This document shows, one piece after another, positions 1-6,858 of a stretch of DNA of 9,747 bases. The stretch's first letter is position 1. The number at the start of each line of letters is the position of its first letter. This DNA comes from Kiritimatiellia bacterium (lineage in GTDB: Bacteria; Verrucomicrobiota; Kiritimatiellia; RFP12; UBA1067), in assembly GCA_017479035.1 (NCBI GenBank), contig JAFVCR010000198.1, positions 1 through 9,747 on the forward strand, given 5' to 3'. Below the pieces are notes generated by a model. The model worked only from the letters and a program-made list of their open reading frames with translations. It ran no database searches and was not told the origin of the DNA. Made by a program: the position numbers and the translations under genes.

Positions 1-426
1 CGCGAGGGCGTGGCAATCTCCAGGAAAATACTCGATGCAAACGGCAAGGAAGTCCAAACTGCAAAGATTGGCGATTTGCTTGCGGTGCATCTGAATTTCA
101 AGGTGGCGACGAGTATCGACAATGTAGTAATCGCCGCGCTTATCCCGGGTGGATTCGAGATAGAGGATACGGCGCTCAAGACCCGCAGCGAGTGGCAGCA
201 CGTTGGCGAGAGCAAATATCAAACGCCGTATGGCCACATAGACATCCGCGATGATCGCTGGCTTTGGTTCGGGGACTTGTATGAAAAGACCGAATACCAT
301 CTGTCGTTTAAGATACGCGCGGTGGCGCGGGGAACGTTCACGCTGCCTGGCGTTTCCGTGGAGGGCATGTATTCGCCCGACATTGCGGGCGATGTGGCCG
401 CAGGAGGGACCATAACGGTGGAATGA
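1..426 (+). CDS. Bacterial alpha-2-macroglobulin, C-terminal fragment (5' end outside window)
   Basis: The reading frame is open from base 1 to the TGA at 424-426, so this is the last ~141 codons of a larger gene; the GTG at 10 is not a credible start. The fragment resembles the C-terminal MG10 domain of bacterial alpha-2-macroglobulins: GDLLAVHLNFK, then NVVIAALIPGGFEIED, a DIRDDRWLWFGDL segment, and RAVARGTFTLPGVSVEGMYSPDI near the end. Bacterial alpha-2-macroglobulins are large periplasmic or lipid-anchored proteinase traps thought to protect the cell after outer-membrane damage. The thioester CXEQ motif, if present, would lie upstream and cannot be seen. The 4-bp ATGA overlap with the PBP1C gene is the well-known pairing of these families and strongly supports the call. 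Family assignment is from recognised sequence pattern, not a search. Confidence 0.88.
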   Translation, partial: REGVAISRKILDANGKEVQTAKIGDLLAVHLNFKVATSIDNVVIAALIPGGFEIEDTALKTRSEWQHVGESKYQTPYGHIDIRDDRWLWFGDLYEKTEYHLSFKIRAVARGTFTLPGVSVEGMYSPDIAGDVAAGGTITVE

Positions 427-2348
427 TGCCAAGGGTTGCTATCGCATCTGCGGCGGCGTTTGCGGCGCTGGTCATCGCATGGTGGCTGGCGCCGCATTTC
501 GTGGACGATCCGCTTGATGTGCTGAAGCGGCGCACGCCGGTGAAAACATGGCGCGACCGCAACGGCAAGGCCGTGTGGTGCGAACGCACGTTCGACGGCG
601 AATGGCGCTTCGAGATTCCTCTGGAACAGGTGTCGCCGCAAGCGAGGGATTTGATGCTGGCGGCGGAAGACGCAAGATTCTATTCGCATGGCGGAGTGGA
701 TTACCGGGCGTGTCTGCGGGCGTTGTGGCAAGACGTGCGGCATCTGCGCATCGTTTCAGGCGCAAGCACTATTTCCATGCAGTTGGCGGATATTTCGCAC
801 AGCGGGCCGAGAAGGGGACTTTGGCAGAAGTTCGTGCAAGCGGCAAAGGCGAGGAAGATGGAGAGCCTGCACACGAAGGATGAACTTCTTGAGGCGTATT
901 TCAACCATATCCCATACGGAGGCAAACTCTACGGTGTCGAGGCGGCGAGCATCTATTATTTCGGCAAGCATGCTGCGGACATAACGCGGACGGATGCCAG
1001 CATACTCTGCGGTATTCCGCAAGCGCCGAACAGGCTGCGGCCGGATCGCCATCCTGATGCGGCGCGCCATCGGCAGCGGATGATATTGAGGCAACTGGTG
1101 CGGCAAGGGAAGATGGCGCAGGAGGAAGCGGATAGGCTGTATGAAGAAGGCCGCTTGGCGTATCGCGATTTCAGCCTCCCCGCGCCATTCATGGAAATCG
1201 GCGAAGCGCGGGAATGGACGCACTGCACAAATACGTTGCATACTATTGATGCCGCGCTCACGGTGCGAATCCGCAATATGCTGGCCAAACGCATACGCGA
1301 TACTCCGGGAGTGCACGATGCGGCGGCGGTGCTGCTGGATGTGCATACGGCGGAGACGAGGGCGTATGTGGGCACGCTCGATTGGGCATCTCCGCAAGAC
1401 GGGCAGGTGGATGCGGCAGAGGCTGTGCGCAGCGCAGGAAGCGTTCTAAAGCCTTTTATATATCTCGAGGCGTTGAAGGCGGGCTACATCACGCCGTTCA
1501 CGCCGTTGGAAGATTCGCCGCTACGGATCGGGACATACGCGCCAAAGAATTACGATGGCGCGTATTCCGGCAAAATAAGCGCGACAATGGCATTGGTGCG
1601 TTCTCTGAATACTCCGGCGGTGAGGCTTGCCTCGCGTCTTGGTGCAAGACGCATAGAGGGAGTATTTGATTCATACGGCCTTGCAAACAGCAAGCAGGTG
1701 CGCGTGAATGGTCTTTCGCTGGTGTTGGGCAGTGCGGGATACCGGCTTGTGGATGTTGCAAACGCATACGCGCGTCTTGCGGTGGAGGATACGGACGAGG
1801 CGCGCACGATCGCTTCCATGCTGCGCACGCAGTCGCTCGAGGGAACTAGCAGAAGCGTGGCGTGGAAGACTGGCACGTCCAACAACCATTGCGATGCGTG
1901 GTGCGTGGCATTCACGCCCGATTGGGTGCTGGCGGTGTGGTTCGGCAACAAGAACGGACGGCGTTCGAGCAATCTCGTGGGCGCGGAATTGGCCGCGCCA
2001 GCCGCAGGCGAAATAATGGACATGCTTTACGAGGGCGAGGCCGACCCCGCATGGCTCATGCCGCCTGTGAAAACCGAAGTGGCGGGTGTGGCTGACGTGC
2101 CAGAGAAGATGAGAGTCTCCATTCTTTCGCCGCAACCGAGGCAATACATTGCGGAGTTCGGCGAAGAGGGCGTGTGGATGGATCTTTCGTGCAATGACAG
2201 CGATGCATACTGGTTCTGCGATGGAGAAGGGCTTGGGATGCGACCTGGTAAACGGTTTTTCGCACCGGGTCGCCATGAAGTTTCTGCAGTGCCGGCGGCT
2301 GGCAAAGCGGCGAAGGTGGTGTTTTCCGTATCGCCATGTTTGCAATAA
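423..2348 (+). CDS. pbpC: Penicillin-binding protein 1C (bifunctional transglycosylase/transpeptidase)
   Basis: Inner-membrane peptidoglycan synthase of 641 aa. One membrane anchor covers about residues 4-22. The GT51 glycosyltransferase domain shows EDARFYSHGGVD (82-93, catalytic Glu82), GASTISMQLA (113-122) and a KDELLEAYFNHIPYGG block (152-167). The transpeptidase domain has all three penicillin-binding motifs: SVLK (Ser340/Lys343), SLN (394-396) and KTG (482-484). Residues ~564-636 look like the BiPBP_C domain characteristic of PBP1C. At 641 aa it is shorter than the ~770 aa E. coli protein. The start ATG overlaps the alpha-2-macroglobulin stop (ATGA), implying translational coupling; an adjacent second ATG at 426 is also possible. 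AGGAGGG lies ~14 nt upstream, long for a Shine-Dalgarno site. Oddity: Cys490 and Cys494 form a CX3C just after KTG, where I recall Arg and Ala in typical family members. Confidence 0.95.
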   Translation: MMPRVAIASAAAFAALVIAWWLAPHFVDDPLDVLKRRTPVKTWRDRNGKAVWCERTFDGEWRFEIPLEQVSPQARDLMLAAEDARFYSHGGVDYRACLRALWQDVRHLRIVSGASTISMQLADISHSGPRRGLWQKFVQAAKARKMESLHTKDELLEAYFNHIPYGGKLYGVEAASIYYFGKHAADITRTDASILCGIPQAPNRLRPDRHPDAARHRQRMILRQLVRQGKMAQEEADRLYEEGRLAYRDFSLPAPFMEIGEAREWTHCTNTLHTIDAALTVRIRNMLAKRIRDTPGVHDAAAVLLDVHTAETRAYVGTLDWASPQDGQVDAAEAVRSAGSVLKPFIYLEALKAGYITPFTPLEDSPLRIGTYAPKNYDGAYSGKISATMALVRSLNTPAVRLASRLGARRIEGVFDSYGLANSKQVRVNGLSLVLGSAGYRLVDVANAYARLAVEDTDEARTIASMLRTQSLEGTSRSVAWKTGTSNNHCDAWCVAFTPDWVLAVWFGNKNGRRSSNLVGAELAAPAAGEIMDMLYEGEADPAWLMPPVKTEVAGVADVPEKMRVSILSPQPRQYIAEFGEEGVWMDLSCNDSDAYWFCDGEGLGMRPGKRFFAPGRHEVSAVPAAGKAAKVVFSVSPCLQ

Positions 2349-2384
2349 CCGCGTTTGCATCATGTTGTTCCCCCGAAAGGGTAA

Positions 2385-2413
2385 TTGCTAAAGTGTCGGC
2401 GGCGTGGTATAAT
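2385..2413 (+). promoter_or_regulatory. Promoter of the heparinase-like gene, leaderless type
   Basis: A -35 hexamer TTGCTA (2385-2390), a 17-nt spacer and a perfect -10 TATAAT (2408-2413) with an extended -10 TGG (2405-2407). The -10 ends exactly 6 nt before the ATG at 2420, so +1 should fall on the A of the start codon. No ribosome binding site fits between them. The match to sigma-70 consensus is seen directly; leaderless transcription is inferred. Confidence 0.8.
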
Positions 2414-2419
2414 CGAAAC

Positions 2420-4516
2420 ATGAAAATGAAATTTGCTGGTCTATGTTTGCAATTGGCGATTTTCGGCTTTCGATTCGCGGCGTGGGCGCTTTCTCCGCAG
2501 GAGCGCTTGGCACGGTTTGCAGATGAGGGGCCGAACGCGCTTGCGGACAGGCTCTATATGCATTGGAACACCCACGCGACAGATGTGTACGTGCACGATC
2601 AGGCGGTTATGGGCGTGGGCGGAGAGCGGGCGAAAGAGCCGACTGTGATGTTTGCGGGCAATAGGAGCCACGTCACCAATTTCCAACGTCCGGCGATAGA
2701 AGATCTGCGCAAGCGCAACGAGGACGAGCGCGGGTTGTTGCTTGTGCCGAAGGCCGGCGGCGAGGCGCAATGGGTGCCGTACGGGCAGACGGGCGGCATC
2801 ATAGAAAGCGTCAATAAAGAGATCATGGCACTTGCAAAAATCGCTGCGGAGACGGGGCGGGAAGAAATGGCGTTCAGAGCCTTGGATGTTTATTTGAAGG
2901 GGATATATTATCGCAACGTAGCAACCGATCTCGCGCACGGGCACATGCAGACGCTTTTCGGGATGCAGTCGATGGAGACAATTCACGACGATGTCTTGCA
3001 CCATGTATGCGCCACATACAAAATCCTCAAGCCGTGGATAGAGGAACACCATCCGGAGAGTTTGGAGGTGATGCAAGATGCGTTGCGCAAGTGGGCCGAT
3101 GTGCAGATAGCCAACGGCGTTGCCGACAACAACTGGGATATGATGCAATTGGATTTCATCCTCGACGTGGCTCTTGTGCTGGAGGAGGATACGCACTACG
3201 CAGACGGCAAGGGACGCGAGTATTATATCGACACAGTGCTCAATCGCTCGTCGGTGCGCAATCTTTCGATACGCAGCCTTGCGGAGAAAGGATACGACCC
3301 GGAGAGCGGCATATGGTTCGAGTGTCCGGGATATTCGCTCGTAGTGCTTGGCGATCTGGCGAGATTTGCAGCAAGGCTGGCGGACGAACTCGACATTGAT
3401 ATTTTCACCATCGTGCCAGTCGCGGAGAAGGCGTATATCAATGCGGTGGAGTATCTTTTCCCGGATGGCATGGTGATAGGTTTCGGCGATACGCATCCAT
3501 CGCCGCTGCCTGCAAAGGCGTTTGCAACGATGGCACGAATCGCCCGCAAGTACGGGCGTGCGGAACTTGCCGAGAAACTCGAAAAACCGCTTTTGCCGGC
3601 AAAGAGTTTCTTCCATGCGCCTAATGCAAGCTGGCTCGTATGCCGCAGCGGAACTGATGCGAAGGACGACATTGCCTTTGCCTTAAATGCATCGCTAGGC
3701 AACCATCAGCACGCAAACGGCATTTCGCTGGAGTTGTGTGCAAACGGCTACCGCATCGCGCCGGATGCTGGCATCGGTTGGAATTTGTATAGCGGAGAAG
3801 ACTACAAAGAATACTATTCACGTTTCCCCGCGCACAACACGGTAATGGTAAACAGCCGCTCGAACTATGGCGTGATGAAGAGTTTTCATTCTTTTGAACT
3901 TGTGGCGCACGGGGATAATTGGGCGAAGGTTCGTTTCCGCGAACCGGCCACGGGCGCGGAACAGGAACGGATGGTGACGCTTGTGAAGGACGGGGAAGTT
4001 CGGTATTTTGTAGATTGTTTCAAGAGCCGGGTGGCGGGAGATGCGCGGCAGTATCACGATTACTACTACCACAATCTAGGCGATACGGTGTTCCTTGAAG
4101 GGGAGCTTGAAGCGACGGATGAAATAGCATTCGTTGAAAGCGGGATTGCGGCGCTGTCGTATATTCAAAACAAATTCGCGCGGAAGGGGACGGGAGATGC
4201 AAAGGCTCAGTTCGTGTGGAAACGTCCGGAAGGAGACGTAATCACGAAATTCTACATGAATGGCGCGGAGGGGCGCACGTTCATAACGGCACTTGCACCT
4301 GCGACAGAAGGTTTGAGCCGCGTAAAATCGCCAGACTACGGCATAACGCGAGATAGCCGCACGCCGGTTCTCGTGGCGCGACACAGAGGCGATGCATGGG
4401 ATGTGCCGTTCATCGCGGTGATCGATCCGTCCGATGCGGTGGAGTCTGTTGCATTCGACGGCTGCATGGTTACTGTCATGCGCAAGGACGGCAAGCGCGA
4501 CTCTTTCACGTTTTGA
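2420..4516 (+). CDS. Secreted heparinase II/III-like polysaccharide lyase family protein
   Basis: 698 aa exported protein. Residues 1-23 form a signal peptide (basic start, hydrophobic core, AWA before LSPQE). An alpha-helical N-terminal half (about 25-390), consistent with an (alpha/alpha)6 toroid, contains NNWDMMQ (237-243) and ESGIWFECPGYS (295-306). The C-terminal beta-rich half has the heparinase II/III hallmark LGNHQHANGISLELCANG (426-443, His429/His431), then a Tyr-rich NLYSGEDYKEYYS (455-467) and AHNTVMVN (471-478). Enzymes of this fold cleave uronic-acid polysaccharides (heparin, heparan, alginate) by beta-elimination, probably in the periplasm or outside; the exact substrate and PL family cannot be told from sequence. 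The frame is open back to an ATG at 2336 inside pbpC, but the start at 2420 is chosen because the signal peptide follows it and a perfect -10 box lies just upstream. Codon 3 (ATG 2426) is an alternative. Confidence 0.82.
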   Translation: MKMKFAGLCLQLAIFGFRFAAWALSPQERLARFADEGPNALADRLYMHWNTHATDVYVHDQAVMGVGGERAKEPTVMFAGNRSHVTNFQRPAIEDLRKRNEDERGLLLVPKAGGEAQWVPYGQTGGIIESVNKEIMALAKIAAETGREEMAFRALDVYLKGIYYRNVATDLAHGHMQTLFGMQSMETIHDDVLHHVCATYKILKPWIEEHHPESLEVMQDALRKWADVQIANGVADNNWDMMQLDFILDVALVLEEDTHYADGKGREYYIDTVLNRSSVRNLSIRSLAEKGYDPESGIWFECPGYSLVVLGDLARFAARLADELDIDIFTIVPVAEKAYINAVEYLFPDGMVIGFGDTHPSPLPAKAFATMARIARKYGRAELAEKLEKPLLPAKSFFHAPNASWLVCRSGTDAKDDIAFALNASLGNHQHANGISLELCANGYRIAPDAGIGWNLYSGEDYKEYYSRFPAHNTVMVNSRSNYGVMKSFHSFELVAHGDNWAKVRFREPATGAEQERMVTLVKDGEVRYFVDCFKSRVAGDARQYHDYYYHNLGDTVFLEGELEATDEIAFVESGIAALSYIQNKFARKGTGDAKAQFVWKRPEGDVITKFYMNGAEGRTFITALAPATEGLSRVKSPDYGITRDSRTPVLVARHRGDAWDVPFIAVIDPSDAVESVAFDGCMVTVMRKDGKRDSFTF

Positions 4517-4562
4517 CGCATCGTACAAGGCCTAGGATTATTGCAAGTATTACCAAACGATA

Positions 4563-4592
4563 ATGTTGCGCGAAGGGAAATTTCATGTTGCG
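4563..4592 (+). repeat. Direct repeat ATGTTGCG x2 upstream of the FadL-family gene
   Basis: ATGTTGCG occurs at 4563-4570 and 4585-4592, 22 bp start to start, about two helical turns. The palindrome GAAATTTC (4577-4584) abuts the second copy. The pair lies just upstream of where a -35 element would be, and no good -35 is visible there. This layout would suit an activator that replaces the -35; that role is inference. Chance recurrence of one 8-mer within ~60 bp is a few per cent. Confidence 0.35.
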
Positions 4593-4618
4593 TTAAAGTT
4601 CTGTTGAAAATGAAGCGA

Positions 4619-4624
4619 TAGAAT
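4619..4624 (+). promoter_or_regulatory. -10 element of the FadL-family gene, leaderless type
   Basis: TAGAAT at 4619-4624 ends exactly 6 nt before the ATG at 4631, with discriminator GGCAGC. No recognisable TTGACA-like -35 occurs at a 16-18 nt spacing (bases 4595-4602 read AAAGTTCT) and there is no TG extension, so the promoter looks intrinsically weak or activator-dependent. The same -10-to-ATG spacing as at the neighbouring genes supports it. Confidence 0.62.
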
Positions 4625-4630
4625 GGCAGC

Positions 4631-5929
4631 ATGAAAACAGCAAAATTGTCGGTATTGGCTCTGTTGTGGTCTTTCAATGCGTTGGCAAGCGGCTTTGCCT
4701 TGTATGAAGCCTCGGCGCGGAATGTTGCGCTTGGCGGGGCGTTGGTGGGATCCACCCGCGATGCAACAGCGGTGTACAACAATCCGGCGAATATGGGCGA
4801 GAACACCAATGTAATGGTGACTGTGGGCGCGACGTTCGTCAATCCTTTCTGCGATGTAGCGGTGAACCACAAAAACCAGAACAAGATGAATGCGGGCTGG
4901 TTCACTATTCCACACGCATATGCCACAATTCCGTTGCCGGGCAGGTTTGCATTCGGCATAGGCGAATACTCGGAGTATGGCATCGGCACCAAATACAATA
5001 CGCATTGGGGGCTTGCGGGCGATTCGTACGAGACGACGGTCGAGCAGATTACAACATCGCCGGTCGTGTCATTCCAGGCAACGGACGATTGGTCTATCGC
5101 GGCCGGTATGCGCATTTCGTGGATAGAGTTTGAAAATCGTCGCCATCCCTATCGCCAGACTACGCAATACATGAACTCCCTGCCGATGCCGTATTCGATG
5201 GTGTTCGGAAGCGACAATACACTTAAAAGCCGCCTAAAGGGTGATGATTGGGCTCTTGGGTGGTTGCTCGCCACGCAATACAGAATTACCGATACCGTGC
5301 GTGTTGGGCTTTTGTATCGCTCGCCAATCCGCCATAAGATCAAAGGAGATTTCGACCTCTCCGGGCGTGCGATGAACGCAGATATTCGCGGCCACTCCTA
5401 TGCAAGCGGCAAGGTGGAGCTGCCGCAGTCCATCACTGCAGGGGTGAATTGGGATGCAACAGAGCGTCTGCGGCTGGGATATTCGATGACATGGACGCGC
5501 TGGAGTTCGCTGGACGATCTCAACTTTCACATTCCATACCAGAATACGCTAAACGGCTCGCGCAGCGACGAGTCCGTGCGGTTCAACTGGCACGATGTAT
5601 TCCGTTTCGGCTGGGGTGGCGAGTATGATGTAAACGACTGGTTCACGTTTCGCGCGTCCTACCAATACGACATGGATCCGTCTTCGCCGCATCACGGCAC
5701 TACTATGATGCCTTGCGGCCATAGGCATCTCATAAGCACCGGAGGAGGTTTCTATCTCGGCCACGGCATCAGTCTAGATTTGGCCTATTCTATCGTTCTG
5801 ATGGAGTCCGAATCGCGTTGGATAACGGAGAAGGGCATACCCGGTGTCACTCCCGACACGCGCAGCAAGTTCCAAACGCGCAACGGCATAACCCACATGC
5901 TTTCGGCATCGCTCAGTTACGAGTTCTGA
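4631..5929 (+). CDS. OmpP1/FadL-family outer-membrane transport protein
   Basis: 432 aa outer-membrane beta-barrel, close to the 446 aa of E. coli FadL. The signal peptide covers residues 1-19 or so (cut near ALA/SGFALYE). The mature N-terminus has the family pattern: SGFALYEASARNVALGGA (20-37), then DATAVYNNPANM (44-55) with the conserved NPA of the FadL N-terminal hatch region. Further on there are amphipathic strands rich in aromatic residues, including GYSMTWTRWSSLDDL. The protein ends in ASLSYEF, a C-terminal Phe typical of barrels inserted by BamA. FadL-family channels take up long-chain fatty acids or small aromatic hydrocarbons by lateral diffusion; which ligand applies here cannot be inferred, and no fatty-acid genes are adjacent. 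It appears to be a single-gene unit with its own promoter. Confidence 0.9.
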   Translation: MKTAKLSVLALLWSFNALASGFALYEASARNVALGGALVGSTRDATAVYNNPANMGENTNVMVTVGATFVNPFCDVAVNHKNQNKMNAGWFTIPHAYATIPLPGRFAFGIGEYSEYGIGTKYNTHWGLAGDSYETTVEQITTSPVVSFQATDDWSIAAGMRISWIEFENRRHPYRQTTQYMNSLPMPYSMVFGSDNTLKSRLKGDDWALGWLLATQYRITDTVRVGLLYRSPIRHKIKGDFDLSGRAMNADIRGHSYASGKVELPQSITAGVNWDATERLRLGYSMTWTRWSSLDDLNFHIPYQNTLNGSRSDESVRFNWHDVFRFGWGGEYDVNDWFTFRASYQYDMDPSSPHHGTTMMPCGHRHLISTGGGFYLGHGISLDLAYSIVLMESESRWITEKGIPGVTPDTRSKFQTRNGITHMLSASLSYEF

Positions 5930-5988
5930 ATTGCGGAGGCGTGCCGTTTGCGCAAATTAAGCAGGGCGCATGGCGAGTGTGAAATACA

Positions 5989-6017
5989 TTGCCTTTGCCG
6001 GAGGAATCTGCTAGAAT
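5989..6017 (+). promoter_or_regulatory. Promoter of the SWIM zinc-finger gene, leaderless type
   Basis: -35 TTGCCT (5989-5994), 17-nt spacer and -10 TAGAAT (6012-6017). The -10 ends 7 nt before the ATG at 6025, one more than at the neighbouring genes. The TTG of the -35 is the same triplet that a longest-ORF caller would take as a start codon. A GGAGGA at 6000-6005 is 19 nt from the ATG, too far to serve as its ribosome binding site. Confidence 0.68.
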
Positions 6018-6024
6018 TGCGGCA

Positions 6025-6804
6025 ATGGCAGGCAAGAAAAATTATCCGGCGAGGATTGCGCGTGCAGCGTTGGGTTTGCGCGCGCAAAGCGTCCGCACTG
6101 TAAAGACATGGTGGACTCGCCGCTGGCTGCAAAGCCTAGAGGATATGCGCCTGGGTGCGCGGCTGGGGCGCGGGAGAACGTATGCTGCGGACGGCCAGGT
6201 GGTGGAATTGACACGCGGTGAGCTGGATGGCGAAGTGCGTGCGCAAGTGGTAGGCTCGCGGCCGGAGCCATACATTGCAACGTTGCATTTCTCGCAAGGG
6301 AACGAAAGAGCACGTGAAGAAATAGCATCTGCGATTTCGTCCGAACCGATGTTGCTGGGGCGTTTGCTTACTGGCGATCTGCCGCTTGAAATCGCAGAGA
6401 TGTTCCGCACGCGAGATTTGCCTCTGTTCCCTGCGGGCGGCACAAAGGGAAACTACGATGTGACGATGAAATGCACCTGTCCCGACTGGTCTCGGCCGTG
6501 CAAGCATATCGTGGCGGTGCTGCTCCTCCTTGGCGAGGAAATATCGCGTTACCCCATGACGTTGCTGAACTTGCGGGGAATCGACCTTGCAATGGCGCAC
6601 GGCACGGATGCACCGTGCGATATTGCGCTTGCTAACGTTGCCGCGACGGATGCCAATCCCGCACCGCTTGTGCGGCGGCTTGGTGCAATGCCATATTGGA
6701 GAGGCTTTGCAAAATTCCCGGAGACGCTTTTGCGCATTGCCGCGAAAGTGCGGCCAGTGGCGTTGAAGGCGGCAGCGGGAGAGTCTATAGATTTGCGCCA
6801 TTGA
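6025..6804 (+). CDS. SWIM zinc-finger domain protein
   Basis: 259 aa cytoplasmic protein with no signal peptide or membrane segment. The SWIM motif CxC...CxH is intact at Cys150, Cys152, Cys159 and His161 (CTCPDWSRPCKH), followed by the usual hydrophobic helix. The N-terminal half has a Trp/Arg-rich stretch (TWWTRRWLQSLE, 28-39) and a GRGRTYAADGQVVELTRGELDGEV region, which I recognise from bacterial SWIM proteins often encoded near SNF2-type helicases. SWIM domains bind zinc and are thought to mediate DNA or protein contacts; the specific role here is unknown. No helicase gene is in this window, so it is either an orphan or its partner lies elsewhere. The ATG at 6025 is chosen over the upstream TTG at 5989 because a promoter with 17-nt spacing occupies the intervening bases. 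Confidence 0.87.
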   Translation: MAGKKNYPARIARAALGLRAQSVRTVKTWWTRRWLQSLEDMRLGARLGRGRTYAADGQVVELTRGELDGEVRAQVVGSRPEPYIATLHFSQGNERAREEIASAISSEPMLLGRLLTGDLPLEIAEMFRTRDLPLFPAGGTKGNYDVTMKCTCPDWSRPCKHIVAVLLLLGEEISRYPMTLLNLRGIDLAMAHGTDAPCDIALANVAATDANPAPLVRRLGAMPYWRGFAKFPETLLRIAAKVRPVALKAAAGESIDLRH

Positions 6805-6823
6805 TACGCTGCGGAGCGAGGAT

Positions 6824-6852
6824 TTGCCGTGCGGCGCAATATTTGGTATAAT
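6824..6852 (+). promoter_or_regulatory. Promoter of the DUF1680 gene, leaderless type
   Basis: -35 TTGCCG (6824-6829), 17-nt spacer, extended -10 TGG plus perfect TATAAT (6847-6852), then 6 nt (ATAGGG) and the ATG at 6859. Predicted +1 is the A of the start codon. It begins only 19 nt after the SWIM gene's stop, so the genes are adjacent but separately promoted. Confidence 0.8.
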
Positions 6853-6858
6853 ATAGGG

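Noticed and set aside
423..2348. Alpha-2-macroglobulin/PBP1C pair as a novel defence module
   Set aside because: This pairing is already well known in many Gram-negative bacteria.
2370..2381. CCCCC-GAAA-GGG as a terminator after pbpC
   Set aside because: Only a 3-bp stem with a GNRA loop and no T run after it; too weak to call.
2336..2419. Upstream in-frame ATG for the heparinase-like gene
   Set aside because: It would overlap pbpC, bury the signal peptide 28 residues inside the protein and place a perfect -10 box within the coding region.
2441..3616. 391-codon open frame on the minus strand within the heparinase-like gene
   Set aside because: Antisense to a gene with clear family motifs; composition is His/Arg-rich and matches no family I know.
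5947..5956. TTTGCGCAAA palindrome upstream of the SWIM gene as an operator
   Set aside because: A 10-bp palindrome alone, ~33 bp above the -35, with no second copy nearby; not strong enough to annotate.
6000..6005. GGAGGA as a Shine-Dalgarno site
   Set aside because: It is 19 nt from the only suitable ATG, too far for normal initiation, and has no in-frame start at the usual distance.
5989..6024. TTG start for the SWIM gene
   Set aside because: The triplet is part of a -35 hexamer with 17-nt spacing to TAGAAT; the ATG at 6025 is the better start.
6829..6858. Upstream in-frame GTG for the DUF1680 gene
   Set aside because: It overlaps the last base of the -35 box and the extra codons translate the promoter itself; the signal peptide starts at the ATG at 6859.
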